NCBI GenBank assembly: GCA_036346405.1
Contig: CM070546.1
Coordinates: forward strand, 99,578,826 to 99,642,825
Length of the DNA stretch: 64,000 nt
Direction: 5' to 3'
Source: Phyllostachys edulis
Taxonomy: Eukaryota > Streptophyta > Magnoliopsida > Poales > Poaceae
The notes beneath the pieces are model-generated. The model did not search any database. It saw only the letters and a program-made list of their open reading frames with translations, and was not told the origin of the DNA. Shown piece by piece: positions 36,180 through 47,652 of this stretch. Both the position numbers and the translations under genes were made by a program. Numbering within the stretch: the first letter of the stretch is position 1; every line of letters begins with the position of its first letter.

Positions 36180-37180
36180 CCTTCGGAGAAGGCGCCATGA
36201 ATCAATCACAGGTTGTCGAGCCTTCTCTGCTGGGCTCCAAGGCGTGCGTTAGCCTAGCCGATTCCGCCAAGCCAACTTGGACAAATTCAATGGAACTCAA
36301 AACCCATTGGAATTTCTCCAAATATATACCACCGCTTCTCGAGAACTCTTTGGTGGCGATGAGAATGTAATGGCCAACTATTTACCCACCGTGCTCGAAG
36401 GGTGCGCGGTCGTGGTTGTTAAACTTACGGTCGGATCCATATATACTTAGGAACAACTCTGTGATCTTCGATTGCCAACTTCGAGTGCGTCTGGCCATAC
36501 AGGAAGGAGGGCGATCTCCACGAATCCGGCGAGGATCGATGAGACTTTCGTCAATATATCAAGAGGTTGACCCAGGTTCAGTAACTCTATACCGAAGTCG
36601 CGAGTCCTCTCATTATTGGGCTTTTAAAAGCAGGTCTAAGGAATCGGCGGTTTCACGGAGGACATAGCAATGAACCCTCCAAGAACAAGCTGTTGAGCTT
36701 TTTGATATGGCGGACAAATATGCCCTTGCTAGTGAAGCAATCGAGTGGTGTGAAGCCATCGATCGGAAAGACAAGATTCTGACCCGTGCGGACAAGCAGG
36801 GAGAAAAAGAACAAGAAGTCTCTCAAGAAGAAAAAGAACCGCGAGACCCAAGCGACAAAGAAGTCCTCGCCGTTCGGACAAGATTAGGAAGGGCAAGAAG
36901 GACTATCTTGGTCGAAGCAAAGCAAAAGTTCGACCAGAAGGATTCAGACGAATAAGTGGTGTCCACTTCACGGTGACGAGGGCATGATCTGCGCTTTGTC
37001 GTGTCTGGCGGAAAAACTGGAGGATTATTATGCGGGTAAGGACCATTTCGACAATACAAGAACATGGAGAAACAAGCTCCAAAAGGACAAGGATGGCGGC
37101 GAGGAGATGGAGTACCGGATCCCCAACACACGATCAACATGATTTTTGGAGGATCTTCTTCATCTGAGTCGAGCGTCATC
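36180..37180 (+). pseudogene. Tat-type gag, broken
   Basis: A gag core is seen at about 36,280-36,405 (FNGTQNPLEFLQIYTTASRE, then ENVMANYLPTVLEGCA). It is followed by a Lys/Glu-rich stretch (36,707-36,955). The sequence 34,840-36,180 is leader and gag N-terminus without a recognisable domain. Stops and frame changes are frequent. Confidence 0.65.
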
Positions 37181-37189
37181 TGAAGGCCA

Positions 37190-37660
37190 TGGGCGGGAGG
37201 TCAACCTCGTCGAATCTCCAAGCTGTAATCAAGCACTCGAAGTGGTCGGACACATAATTTCCTTGACAAAACATTGCACCATCCATCGACTCGTAGGGTA
37301 GGTTCCCCATCGTCGTTGAACCAACTATTAATAATTGTCGGGTTAATCGGGTCTTAGTGGATGGGGTAGTTCCTTGAATATATTATTTGTAGGAGCTTTA
37401 GAAGAAATCACGAGTCCCCATGTCAAAGGTGAAACACATGAAATATGCTTTTCATGGCATAGTTAGGGTTCTACCGCTAAACCGATAGGACAAGTTTCCT
37501 TCTGGTGGCGTTTGGAAAACGACAATTTCGAGCAGAGAAGATCCGTTTGATGTAGTAAACTTGAATCCGCATACAGCGGAATCCTCGGTCGACGGCATTA
37601 GCAAAATTCTTGATAGCCACGCATTACGGTTATCAAAGTTTGAAAATCTTAGGGCGAAGG
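37190..37660 (+). pseudogene. Tat-type protease region, degraded
   Basis: The stretch at about 37,345-37,410 reads RVLVDGVV...LFVGALEE, resembling the protease motif RVLVDGGSS...LF of Tat elements with the Gly-Ser-Ser part lost. Upstream, VNLVESPS lies near 37,202. The assignment depends on this single motif and on position. Confidence 0.45.
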
Positions 37661-38089
37661 AGTCATCACAATCGAGGAGATCGAAAAATGGCTACGTATC
37701 GATCGGAAATCCTTTGCCTTTGGTTGATGAACTTCCGACCGAGAGGTTAATCCGTCTCCCATGCGGTCAAGCACTTTCGAAGCCAAAGATGGCGCCCAAA
37801 CCATCCGACCGGACCAAGGAGGTACTACTCGACAAAAGCGCTTCTCGGACGGCGTCAAGTCGTCACATGGGTCGGGACAACCAGATCAACCGCGCAAGAT
37901 TACGGTGGGGCAAGACTCGACCCTAAATAGGAAGAGTCGCTCGTCTCCTTCCTCCGAGCAAATCAAGGCGTGTTTGCTTGGCAGCGTCCGATATGCAGAG
38001 TCCCCGGAGGTGATCGAGCACGGCTTGCTCTCGGCGATAAAAACCGATCAGCGAAACTTCGACGTTTTGCACCCGATCGGAAGGAAGCA

Positions 38090-39740
38090 ATCGATCGGAG
38101 ATTGACAAGCTTCTCGAGCGGGATTTATTAAGTGAAGTCGACCACCCACGGTGGCTTGCTAATCTGTAATGGTTAGGAAAAATAATGGGAAATGGCGAAT
38201 GTGTATCGACTTTCTGAGATCTTAATAAAGCTTGTCAGAAGGATGACTTTCCCCTTCCGCATTGATCAACTAGTAGACTCTACTTACGGGTGCGAGTTAC
38301 TAAGTTTTTAGATCGTATTCGAGGTACCACCAGTTAGTATGTGTAAAGAAGATGAGGAAAACTTCCTTCATCACCCCATATGGTACTTCTTGTTATATTA
38401 AGATGCCATTTGGTCTCAAAAATCTTTGGTGCAACTTTTCAAAGGTTGATGCAAAAACTTTTAGTCCACAAATCGGTTGGAATCTAGAAGCTTATGTTGT
38501 GATCGGTCGTAAAGACCACCAGCGCGGCGACCACGTTCACGACTTACAAGAAACCTTTAACAACTTGAGAAGACATAACCTCAAGTTAAATCCGGAAAAG
38601 TGTGTGTTGGAGTTTCTGTTTGGAAACTGCTTGGTTTCCTAGTTTGGCTAGAGGTATTGAAGCTAATCCGGCAAAAATTGCGACCATCGACGGATCGCCC
38701 TCAGACCACGAAGAAGAAGTCCAAAACTAGCGGGCGTATGGCGTTAAGCGTTCATAGCAAGATTAGGGAAAAAGGATTACCTTTCTTTAAACTTCTTGGA
38801 AACATGGGAGTTTGAGTGGACTAAAGAGGCAAGCGATGCCTTTGAGGAACTCAAAAAGTACCTTACAAGTACCCGGTTTTAGTTTCTCAGAGACCGGGAG
38901 AAACATTGCTAATTTACGTGGCGGCAACACCACGAGGCGATTAGCGGTGTCTTGGTTGTAGAAAGGATAATATCCAACGACCGGTCTATTACGTGGCGAA
39001 GTCTTACATGGACCAAAGGAAAGATACCCACAGGTACAAAAGTTGCTCTATGGCCTCCTTATGTCTTCAAGGAAGCTAAGGCACTACTTTCGAGCCCACA
39101 AAGTGGTCGTACCTACGGATATCCCTTGGTCAAGTCCTTGGAAGCGAGGAATCATCGGGGCGAATAGCCAAATGGGCGGTCGAGCTAGAGGCGTTCGATC
39201 TCCATTTTATTTCACGAACGACAATAAAGTCGAGCAATAGCGAAATTCATTGCGAATGGACAAACCACGAACCACCCAAGGACGATCACGAACACCACGA
39301 CAGTGGACAATGTATTCGACGGTTCCTTGATGTTACAAGGATCGAGGTGGAGTGGTCTTGATATCCCTCTTGGCGAACACATCAAGTCGCCATCGGTTAA
39401 ATTTTCCTACCACCAATAATGTGGCGAGAATATGAAGGTTCTTGGCGGGACTCGGCGGCTCGTTAAGCTCGGGATTATGATTACTAGTGAAAGCGATTCT
39501 CAACTAGTAGCGAATCAAGTGGGGAAAAATATCAATGCTCTAGTACCAAGATGTCATCTTATCTGGCGGAAATCGAAAACTTGAAAAGCACTTCTTGGTT
39601 TCGGATCAACATATTCCTAGAAAGGAAAACTTTCTGGCGGACCGGTTAGCGCGGATGGCCTCCACGAGGTCGGCCGTCCCTTGGAGTTTTTCTCGAGCAA
39701 CTCAATTCACCCTCGGTAGTTGAGCCTTGAGAACATACAT
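38090..39740 (+). pseudogene. Tat-type reverse transcriptase and RNase H, broken
   Basis: RT motifs are TSFITPYGTSCYIKMPFGLKN at about 38,360-38,420 and LEAYVV near 38,490 (normally EAYVDD; the catalytic Asp pair is lost by a small indel). NLKLNPEKCVLEF follows near 38,590. The RNase H region follows to about 39,720, with fragments such as ENFLADRLARMA (about 39,628-39,663). Indels have moved the frame many times. Confidence 0.7.
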
Positions 39741-39979
39741 GATTCTTTGCAAGTTGAACAAACTAATCAAGGAACATGGATGCTCCACAGTCGTTGACGG
39801 TTGGTATTTATCACGATCAAGGTAGAGGCGGATGACATCGATCTACAATTATCTTGACATGACACAATTCGAGAAGATGATGTAGAGGCGATCGTATATA
39901 CGAAAAGCCAAATCATACACTCTAATCGAAAGTACCTTGTATAAGCGAGGATCTCATGGAGTGTTGATGAGATGCATAT

Positions 39980-41040
39980 CTCAAGCGGATGGCATTAGAT
40001 TGCTAACGAAATCCATGAAGGTGTCGTGGAGCACACCATTCCTCTGAGAACCACAGTCGGTAAAGCCTTCCAAGGGCTATTCTTGACAAGCGCCCTTCAT
40101 GATGCAAAAGAGCTTGTGATGAAGTGTGTACAATGTCGGTTTCATAGCCGACAAGTACACCGGCGGCTAAGCCTTACAAACAATTCCTCTTTCTTGGCCT
40201 TTTGCAACTTTGGGAATTTGGACATTACAGGACCTTTCCCAAGAGCACCGGGGCTTGAATTCCTTTTCGTCATGATTGACACGTTTACAAAATGGATTGA
40301 AGCCGAGCGATCGTTAAAATAACAAGCGAGGCCGCTAAGAGATTTCTCTGAAAAATGTGATCACGCGATTTGGTGTACCCGATCGTATCATCACGGACAA
40401 TGGTTCCCGATTCTCCGGCGATCAATTCCGAGAATTCTGCGATGAACTTAGTGTCAAAGTTCATTTTGCTTCATTGCACATCCGCGAACAGCGGAGGCGA
40501 TTGAAGCGAGCTAATGGTATCCTTATGCGAGGATCAAGCGCGAGTATTCGACCGATTAATCAAGCGGTCGTAGCTTGGTTAAAGAACTTCCCTACGTGTT
40601 ATGGGCGTTCGAACCCGCGACCGATCGTGCGGCCGGTGAAACTCCATTCTTTTTGGTTTATGGTCTTTGAAGCTATGCTTCCTCGAACTCAAAATTGGCT
40701 CTGCTCGAATCGATCGTTTTGCGAAAATGATCGAGAATGAGCAACGACTTCGGCGGCGTCGATTTCCTTGAAAACAGCGAAACCAAGCCCTTATGCGATC
40801 GGCGGTCTACCAACAAGCCATGCGAAGGTACCATAGTCGTAAGAGTGCGACCTCGCTGACCTTCTTTGTAGGTGATCTGGTTCTCGAGAAAAATTGAGCC
40901 AAACAAATCGCAATAAACTTTCTCCTAAATGGGAAGGTCCTTACTGCGTAGTCGAAGTAACTTGACCGGGTTCGTCTGTTGGCTATGTCGATGGGCAAAT
41001 TTTGTCAAATTCTTGGAACATCGATCAATTGCGTAAGTTC
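39980..41040 (+). pseudogene. Tat-type integrase, broken
   Basis: Visible motifs are a partial zinc-binding end (CVQC at about 40,129), NLDITGPFPRAPG (40,217-40,255), FLFVMIDTFTKWIEAE (first catalytic Asp, about 40,263-40,310) and RFGVPDRIITDNGSRFSGDQ (second Asp, about 40,363-40,420). The expected Glu region (normally NGQ.E..N) reads EQRRRLKRANG at 40,487-40,520. A frameshift occurs near 40,320. Confidence 0.75.
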
Positions 41041-42659
41041 TATGTTTAATTTTCATTCTTTCATTTCTTTCAATTTCAATTTCATTAAATTCATTAATTA
41101 ATTAAGAAGTGCAACTTTGCTTATATATATACACCTACATTACAGTGCGTTTATTATTGTTAGTGCAGTGGGAGAAGACATTTTTCTCTCCGATATCCTT
41201 TTAAGGATCTCTATACTCTATGGTCCTAGTCGTGAGCATTTTTCTTCAAATGATTCCCACGCGACTACACTCTTTTCTCAAAGAAAATGAGTAATCGAGC
41301 GCCACACAACTAACTATCTCATGAATGATATGCTTACGATTACGAAGATTATGCTTCATTATTTTAAGATTACGGTCTATTCTTGTCAGCTCTTGGTGGG
41401 ACACGGAAAGCCTCCTAGTCGAAGTCTCTCCTTTTTACGCGTGGTCACCTTGCTTGGAAGGAGCTTCCTAGCGACGGTTCTTTTCTTCGATCCTCGCTAC
41501 GATCGGATCTGAGAATTTGAACACGTTTCAAGAAATGTGTCGTATGCCTTGAGTCTTAGCATTAGTTCAGGCAGTTATGGGACAATAGATATAAACAAAG
41601 TTCACTTATAATTTGTTGCATACATATTTGCATTTCTTCTTATGTCAAGTTTGACAAAGTCTTTTTCGACCATATATAGTGTTTTTGATGGGTATTTCCA
41701 TTATGACAAACAAAGATCTATAACTAGTCGAAATCATCTGTTAGTCTGACCACATTTGATTTCCTAATCTTTATAACGATCAGTTTTGTCTTACATGTCC
41801 AAACATACCTTCAAAACTCACATACATGGTTATGACCTCTTTTATTCTCTTTCTTGGCTCACTTTTGCTATGCGATGCGTTCTTCTACTATAAAGCGTTC
41901 GGGGCTAGGAAATATCTGAGAATTTTAAAAAAGTCAAGCAGGATAAACAAAAGCTTTGTCAATGACATAAAAGGTAAGTTTTCATAGATATTCAAATATT
42001 TTTACACTTGCGAGAACCTACTCTAAGAAATATTCGGCCTAACTCTTGTTTGTCGGAGATTAGACCTCCATCTCCTCTACAACTATATCTCCGAGTGGCT
42101 GAGTTCTTCCATGAACTTGGTGGCCTCCTCAGTGGGCGATTGAAGTCATCTTTAACAGCTTGGAGATCTATGGAGGGTCGGAAGCTTTCAGTTTGCCAAA
42201 GCAAAACTAACTCCACTTGCAACGCTTTGTTTTTAGGGCACAGGCATAATTAAATCCGAGTAGTTTTGAGCGAACTTTAAGATCCCTAGAAGTTGACCCA
42301 AATAGTTCATTTTCTCTATTGGATCTCCTAAGGAAGGCGGGCTTGATCTGATCCCATATCAAAGATCATCTTGTTCAAAGCATGAATCTTTTCATCAATA
42401 TTTTGAGCAAGAGCCGCCCTTATCTGCTCAAATTTGAGTTTTCTTTACTCTGTTCAGCATTTGCGTTTGCTCTGCAAAAACAAATCAGTTAATGAACACA
42501 AGCATAAATGAAGGAAAAATCAAGCTTACGACATATTACCTTCATTTGTTTTGCTAAGTGTTTCATATTTGGTCGTTGCTTGACGATCAACAGGTCTTTA
42601 AATGAACTTGCTTGACAAATAGTGATCCTTAGCTTTATTTCTTCTTCAAGAAAAGTTTG

Positions 42660-44900
42660 TCTTGGCTTTCTCGACCACAACCTCCTCTTTTATTTTCTCG
42701 GATCTATCGAATGCGATAAGGAGAATAATTGTAGAGGAGCAAAGTATTGAAGAAGAAACAAAAGTTCAAAAGGGAAAAGTTCTTACTTTCCAACTCGGAG
42801 TGCTTTTGCTCCAAGTCCTTAACTCGCTGGGTCAGTCCTCCGATCACAGCAAAGTTCTCGACCAAATGCTACACAAATAGCGTTCTCTTTCTTAAGTTTC
42901 TTATAAACTTTTTAAAGAAGAGCTATGAAGCTGGTAAGTAGAATACTTACCGAATTGCTGGTCATTATAACGGCAAAAATCAAATCGAGGTGCATCTTGA
43001 GTTGAGTATCCGATACTTTACGCCCGCCTCATCAAGCTCCTTATCCTCGATAAATCGGGGCGAAAAGGAACTTGTTAGGTTGGGAAGGGTTATCGGCGAT
43101 GATCGGAACTGTTGAGACCTCTCGAGGCATCTACCTCCACGAAGGGGTTTCAATCACCAAAGGATCCAACTCAACCGTTGCCCTTGTCACCTGCTCGGGG
43201 GCTTCTTCGACCACTATTCCCTCAGGAACTTTGTCCTGAGAAGTGCTCTGGTCGGGAACTTCCACAGTGCTAGGTCCTCGGAAGAACACAGTGGAAGCAG
43301 CCGGAACACCGAAGACCTATGCAAACCGAAGATGGGAAGTTCAAAGTATCAAATCATCAAGGAATTATTAGAGGTACATACTTATCGACCACTTTCATTT
43401 GTACATACCTTGTTAATCTCAGGGATTTGACTCTGAAGCAGCAAGAGAGAAATCGTGCGCTAGCCTTCCTTTTCTTCTCCTCCAATCTTCTTTGGTTACG
43501 GACCCGGCAAGGTTTATTGAACCCTCATCCTCCAACAAGATGTCGGAAGCTATGTCCTCGACCGGTTCATCAAGGACCGCATTCGACTATCCGGTGGGAG
43601 GAGTGGTTTCATCAATCTCGGATCGATTGTTTGATAACAACCATAAGGTCGTGCACGACCACTCTGGAATCTCTGACCTCATGATTACATTCTGCGGGCC
43701 CTCGAACTTATCCACCTAAATCAAAGAACAAATTTGATTGGGTGAAGAAATCCTTTATCTAAAAATTCGTACATATATGATTCGAAATGTTCTATTACCT
43801 CGAGGATTCATCTCCTTCAAGTGCCTCGAGGCACGACTCGGTCGGAACTAAGGTGGGGCGTTGATCCTCACCAGTTGTATGATTCGCAATCCGGCCATTG
43901 CAAAAAGTAAAACACGATTGGAAATCTGGTGGAATATATGTATATACATGGTAAAAGGAATTTTGATTAAATTACCTTAAGCCTTGCAGTCTCCTTCAAT
44001 AGGAGTTCGGCTAAGATCTTGGGGCATTGACCTTTTCTCGAGCTCCCCTTACGAGATCATCGACTCGATCTCTAATTTCCCGGGGAAAGAGCTTTATGAA
44101 GGAAGAATAGACAGATTTTAAGGTAATACATTAATCAAATCAAAATACCGATCGAATTTATCTCAAAGACTTACCACCTTACGAGGTAGCTTCATCACGA
44201 TCAAGGCACGGGCGCGGGAATGAGTCAGGAGCTTCAATGGGCTAATCGGCGAAAGGTGAAATCCTTCACCACATGCCACGAAGTCGGGCCTGACTCACAA
44301 GTCATAGATGGCATCCGCCCATCTTTTGACTATCCTGTCTTCTTCTGGTTTCCTTCCACTTGGAGTTTTCACTTGCTCTAGTTCCGTGAAGTAGAGGCCA
44401 TCGTCTTCGTAACCGTCATGTAAAACCGATTACTTTTCCACGACGACCACGAAGATTTCACGTACATGAAGATGTACTCATCGGCCTTCCGTCATGAAGG
44501 CGCAATGTGCATTCCCGGAGTCGCCTCGAGTTTGCATGATTTTCCCATCACCATGCGGTAGAAATAACTAAAGAGCTTCAAGTTCGGTTGTATTCGGTAT
44601 GCCTCGCACAAATATCTGAAAATACTAATATTTGCGATCGAATTTGGGGCCAAATTCACCAATTCCACCCGTAATGTTCAAGAACGCGGAGGAGGAATTT
44701 GTGTACCGATAATCTCGGCCCACATTCGATGTAGGCAAGAAAACAGGATTCGCCATCTTCACGGCTCGGAAAATGCTCTCCGATCGCGGTCTCCAATTAA
44801 TCGATTCCTATCTGGGAGCATTCCCATCTTCGCCAAAGCCTCAAGCTTTTCTTGCCCAATTCGAAGGCAACCACTTTATGTCTGCTCAGAGCATGGTGAA
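42660..44900 (-). pseudogene. Antisense extra gene of the full-length Tat element, degraded
   Basis: Minus-strand similarity to the antisense gene at 708-2,467 is visible. At about 44,660-44,400 the translation contains NLAPNSIANISIFRYLCEAY and FSYFYRM, and at about 44,870-44,810 EKLEALAKMG. The order matches the copy at the window start. Stops and shifts are common. Sequence 41,040-42,650 shows no domain. The gene lies between integrase and the 3' LTR and is antisense to gag-pol, the usual place for extra ORFs in Tat elements. Function unknown. Confidence 0.55.
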
Positions 44901-45264
44901 AATCCTCAAGAATGAGTAGCAAAAGTTGGAGACTTTGTGGTCGGAAGAACGAGAAAAGACTCGGAGGATTTCTTGGCGAGAAGCTAAAGGGGATCGAAAG
45001 GGATTTTGGAAGCATAAAAATTCTAAGAGCCCGGAGAGAAGATTTTATAAACTTAGATACTTTGAAGGATTCCCACAAAAGTCAAGCCGACAAAAAGCTT
45101 CTTTTTGTTCAAGCAGACGAAGGAACTCTTCGTTTCCCAAGGCAAGTTCTCAACTTTAAAGTGAACACAGACCGCCGTATACCACGACATTAAATGGGAG
45201 TGCGCGATCTGATTTCATCGGGAAAAGGTATATACGACCAGTTCATTTAAAGTTCGGGGCTAGG

Positions 45265-45980
45265 TGGCGAGATTAAAACCTCTATGTATTATTTTAAATG
45301 CATAATAAAAGACCATACGTCTTCATGGTCGTAACCCCTAAGACTAACGACCTCCACAGTCGTTAGTATTGAAGGTTACTTAATGGGTACCACAGTCGAT
45401 GAGGCTTTGTGCCTAATCCCGACCGGATAACCGCTCGTAAAATTCTTGAATGGTATTTCTTATCGTATGATGAATGGAACCGTGTTATCGTTCCAAACCA
45501 TGCGATGGTACAACCACGAGACAACGACTATTAACCACCCTACGGTTAAGCTTTTCACAAGCAACCGCAAGGAAGTTAGCACATTGTTAACTTCTCCACC
45601 GTTCAAACCGGTCGTAGCAGCTTCACTAGGGCGTCTTCTCCGAGAATGCGCCATCTCTTGGAAGTTATTTAAAGGTGAAGCACGAAGACAAGGCACAAGG
45701 GACAAGAAGGGAGGCGATAGGCGACACACAAAACAAGGCCAAGGCAAAGATATGCCTGAAGCCTAAGCGGTGGAATTAGAAGCTAGATAATCGACCTTAG
45801 ACTCATATTCTAAGTCGATTGCGGTTAAACATTCCTCCATTCGATGTAATTCAGGGTAGTACTTAGCCACATCTTGTAAATCCAGTTCATATCAATAAAG
45901 AGCGACCCCATTCCATTCCAGGATATTCCACGTCATTTTCCTCGTTTATTTTCGTAAGATCGGCGATTCGATCGTCGACA
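45265..45980 (+). repeat. 3' LTR of the full-length Tat element (716 bp)
   Basis: It begins TGGCGAGATTAAAACC after a purine-rich tract (about 45,251-45,264) and ends TCGTCGACA. It is followed by the target duplication CCCAT. Confidence 0.9.
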
Positions 45981-47652
45981 CCCATCATGTGTTGATGGAG
46001 GTCAAGTAAAGGATGCATCATGGGTTAATGCATATCAAGACGATGACCCGGACTTAAAGTGAAGATGTGCGTCATCAAACTTCAAGAGGATGCTCAAGGC
46101 AAAGGTATAACTAGCTAGGGCTAAGGATGTGTTCCTAGTCTTTTACCGGTCTTGGTGTTTAGTTGGAAGACTAGATTGCTAGTATAGGTTTGCCATACTA
46201 TTAAGAGGGGTCTTGTCTAGTAGCTTGAGTCTCATCATGTGTTGATAGCTCAATCTCGTTTATTCTAGCTCTCCGTGGCACGATACTATTATTTGCGAAT
46301 ATGTTTTGCAAATAGTTGAGGCTCATGCATTTAATCCTTGTAGCATATGACCATACTTTGCAAATATGTTTTGCAAATGATTGAAGTCCATGTACCTACT
46401 CCTTGTGTCATGATCTATGTTTGCAAATGTGTTTTTATAAATTATTGAGATTCATGCATTTTCCCTTGGCATGGTCTAAGATTTCTTGTTGCTATTTCTT
46501 TAGACTTAGACCATGGTAGTGGTTCTTTGGAGTTGTACCTTTTGATTTGATTAAATGTGTTTAAGATCAATCAATTAGGTGGTTTGTATAGCCCTCTGAA
46601 TAAGCTTTCCATAGAGTCCAAGATCACTCAATTTTGACATCGGAGTCAAAAGTTATGACCTTTTTCTCCGAGTGTCGTCTATGCTGAAAATGGCCTGTGG
46701 TAGTACCACCCTAAGACGCGGTATGACTGCAGAATGGTAGTACCGGCCTTTGTACTGCGGTACTACCACACTAAAAACTTTAACGGCTAGTTTTTTAGTG
46801 TTTAATGCACCCGTTCCGACCGTTGAACAGTAAAAATGGTAGTACCGGGGTTTGTATAGTGGTACTACCGTAAATCCTGATTTCTGGGATTTCTCCTCCC
46901 AACGGCTAGTTTTTATGTGTGGGCTATAAATACCCACTTTAGCCAGTTGAGAGACAATCTTTGGCATCCCATTTCACTCACTTGAGCTAGTGTGAGGTTC
47001 TCCTCTCAATTGTTCATGTGTTGCACCTTGTGAGCAAGGAGAGAGGTCTCTAGTTGCATATGTTGCATCTAGAGGTAGATTTCGTATCCACTTGAGCTTG
47101 TGCATTTATTGCATGTGGTGAGAGTTAAGCAAGGGGCTTGGCTTATTACTCTTGGTGTTTTCCGACATCTAGATGACGTGGAGACGTCGTGGACCGATGA
47201 TCTTCTCAAAAAGCTTGTGAGAAGGCCCAGCGTGTTGTGAAGGTTAGAGCTCACCTACCTGGAGCGGGAAAGAGTTACCACTAGTGGAATTGAGGTGTTT
47301 CACTTAATTCGTGGAGCCGGTCCAATTAGTTTGGGCTTACCTCAACATTGATTAGGGGAGACCAGCAAGTCTCCGAACACCACGGTAAAAACATCATTGT
47401 GTCATTGTAGTTTGTTCTCTTGTGTTTTACTCTGTGCAATTTACATTCATAGAATTAAATTGCTTACTTGTATTTGTTAGGTTGCTATTTATCAATAGTC
47501 TTTGTTTGTTGGTGCACTTAATAGAGACTAGTTGATTTAGGTTTTAATTGTGCAAAACCGAATTGATTTACAATTCCGCATAAAACTCGGTTTTAGTTAA
47601 AAGTTTTTAAAACCGCATATTCACCCCTCTAGTCGGCCTCCTCGATCTTACA

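Larger units (their letters stand above)
34073..45980 (+). mobile_element. Full-length Tat-lineage Ty3/gypsy element (11.9 kb)
   Basis: This element is complete in structure. It has a 5' LTR (34,073-34,796), primer site (34,800), gag, protease, RT, RNase H, integrase (to about 41,040), a long 3' region with antisense gene remains (to about 44,900), a purine tract (about 45,251-45,264), and a 3' LTR (45,265-45,980). It is flanked by CCCAT at 34,068-34,072 and 45,981-45,985, a perfect target duplication. The coding regions are broken by many small indels and stops. Confidence 0.9.
29360..47652 (+). mobile_element. 3' end of a SIRE-type Ty1/copia element, itself twice interrupted
   Basis: The SIRE pieces are 29,360-29,426 (with GGTGATTAATGCCAAAAGAG) and 32,685-32,956 (ending in the polypurine tract AAAAAGGGGGAGAT), then the 3' LTR (32,957-34,072 joined to 45,986-47,652). 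The interruptions are the solo gypsy LTR 29,427-32,679 and the full Tat element 34,073-45,980, each with a perfect 5-bp target duplication. The gag-pol part and the 5' LTR are absent. The SIRE fragment joins the outer Tat element at 29,359/29,360 and 47,652/47,653 within its antisense gene. No clean target duplication is seen there, as expected for a 5'-truncated copy. Confidence 0.7.
32957..47652 (+). repeat. 3' LTR of the inner SIRE element, split by the Tat element
   Basis: The LTR starts TGAAGAATCTAGACC directly after the polypurine tract (32,943-32,956) and ends GATCTTACA at 47,652, preceded by the CACCCCTCTAG tract. Without the 11.9-kb insertion and its duplicated CCCAT it is about 2.8 kb. 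Palindromic words of the GCGGTAGTACCGC type occur on both sides of the insertion (33,577-33,810 and 46,689-46,870), linking the two parts to one LTR. Confidence 0.75.
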
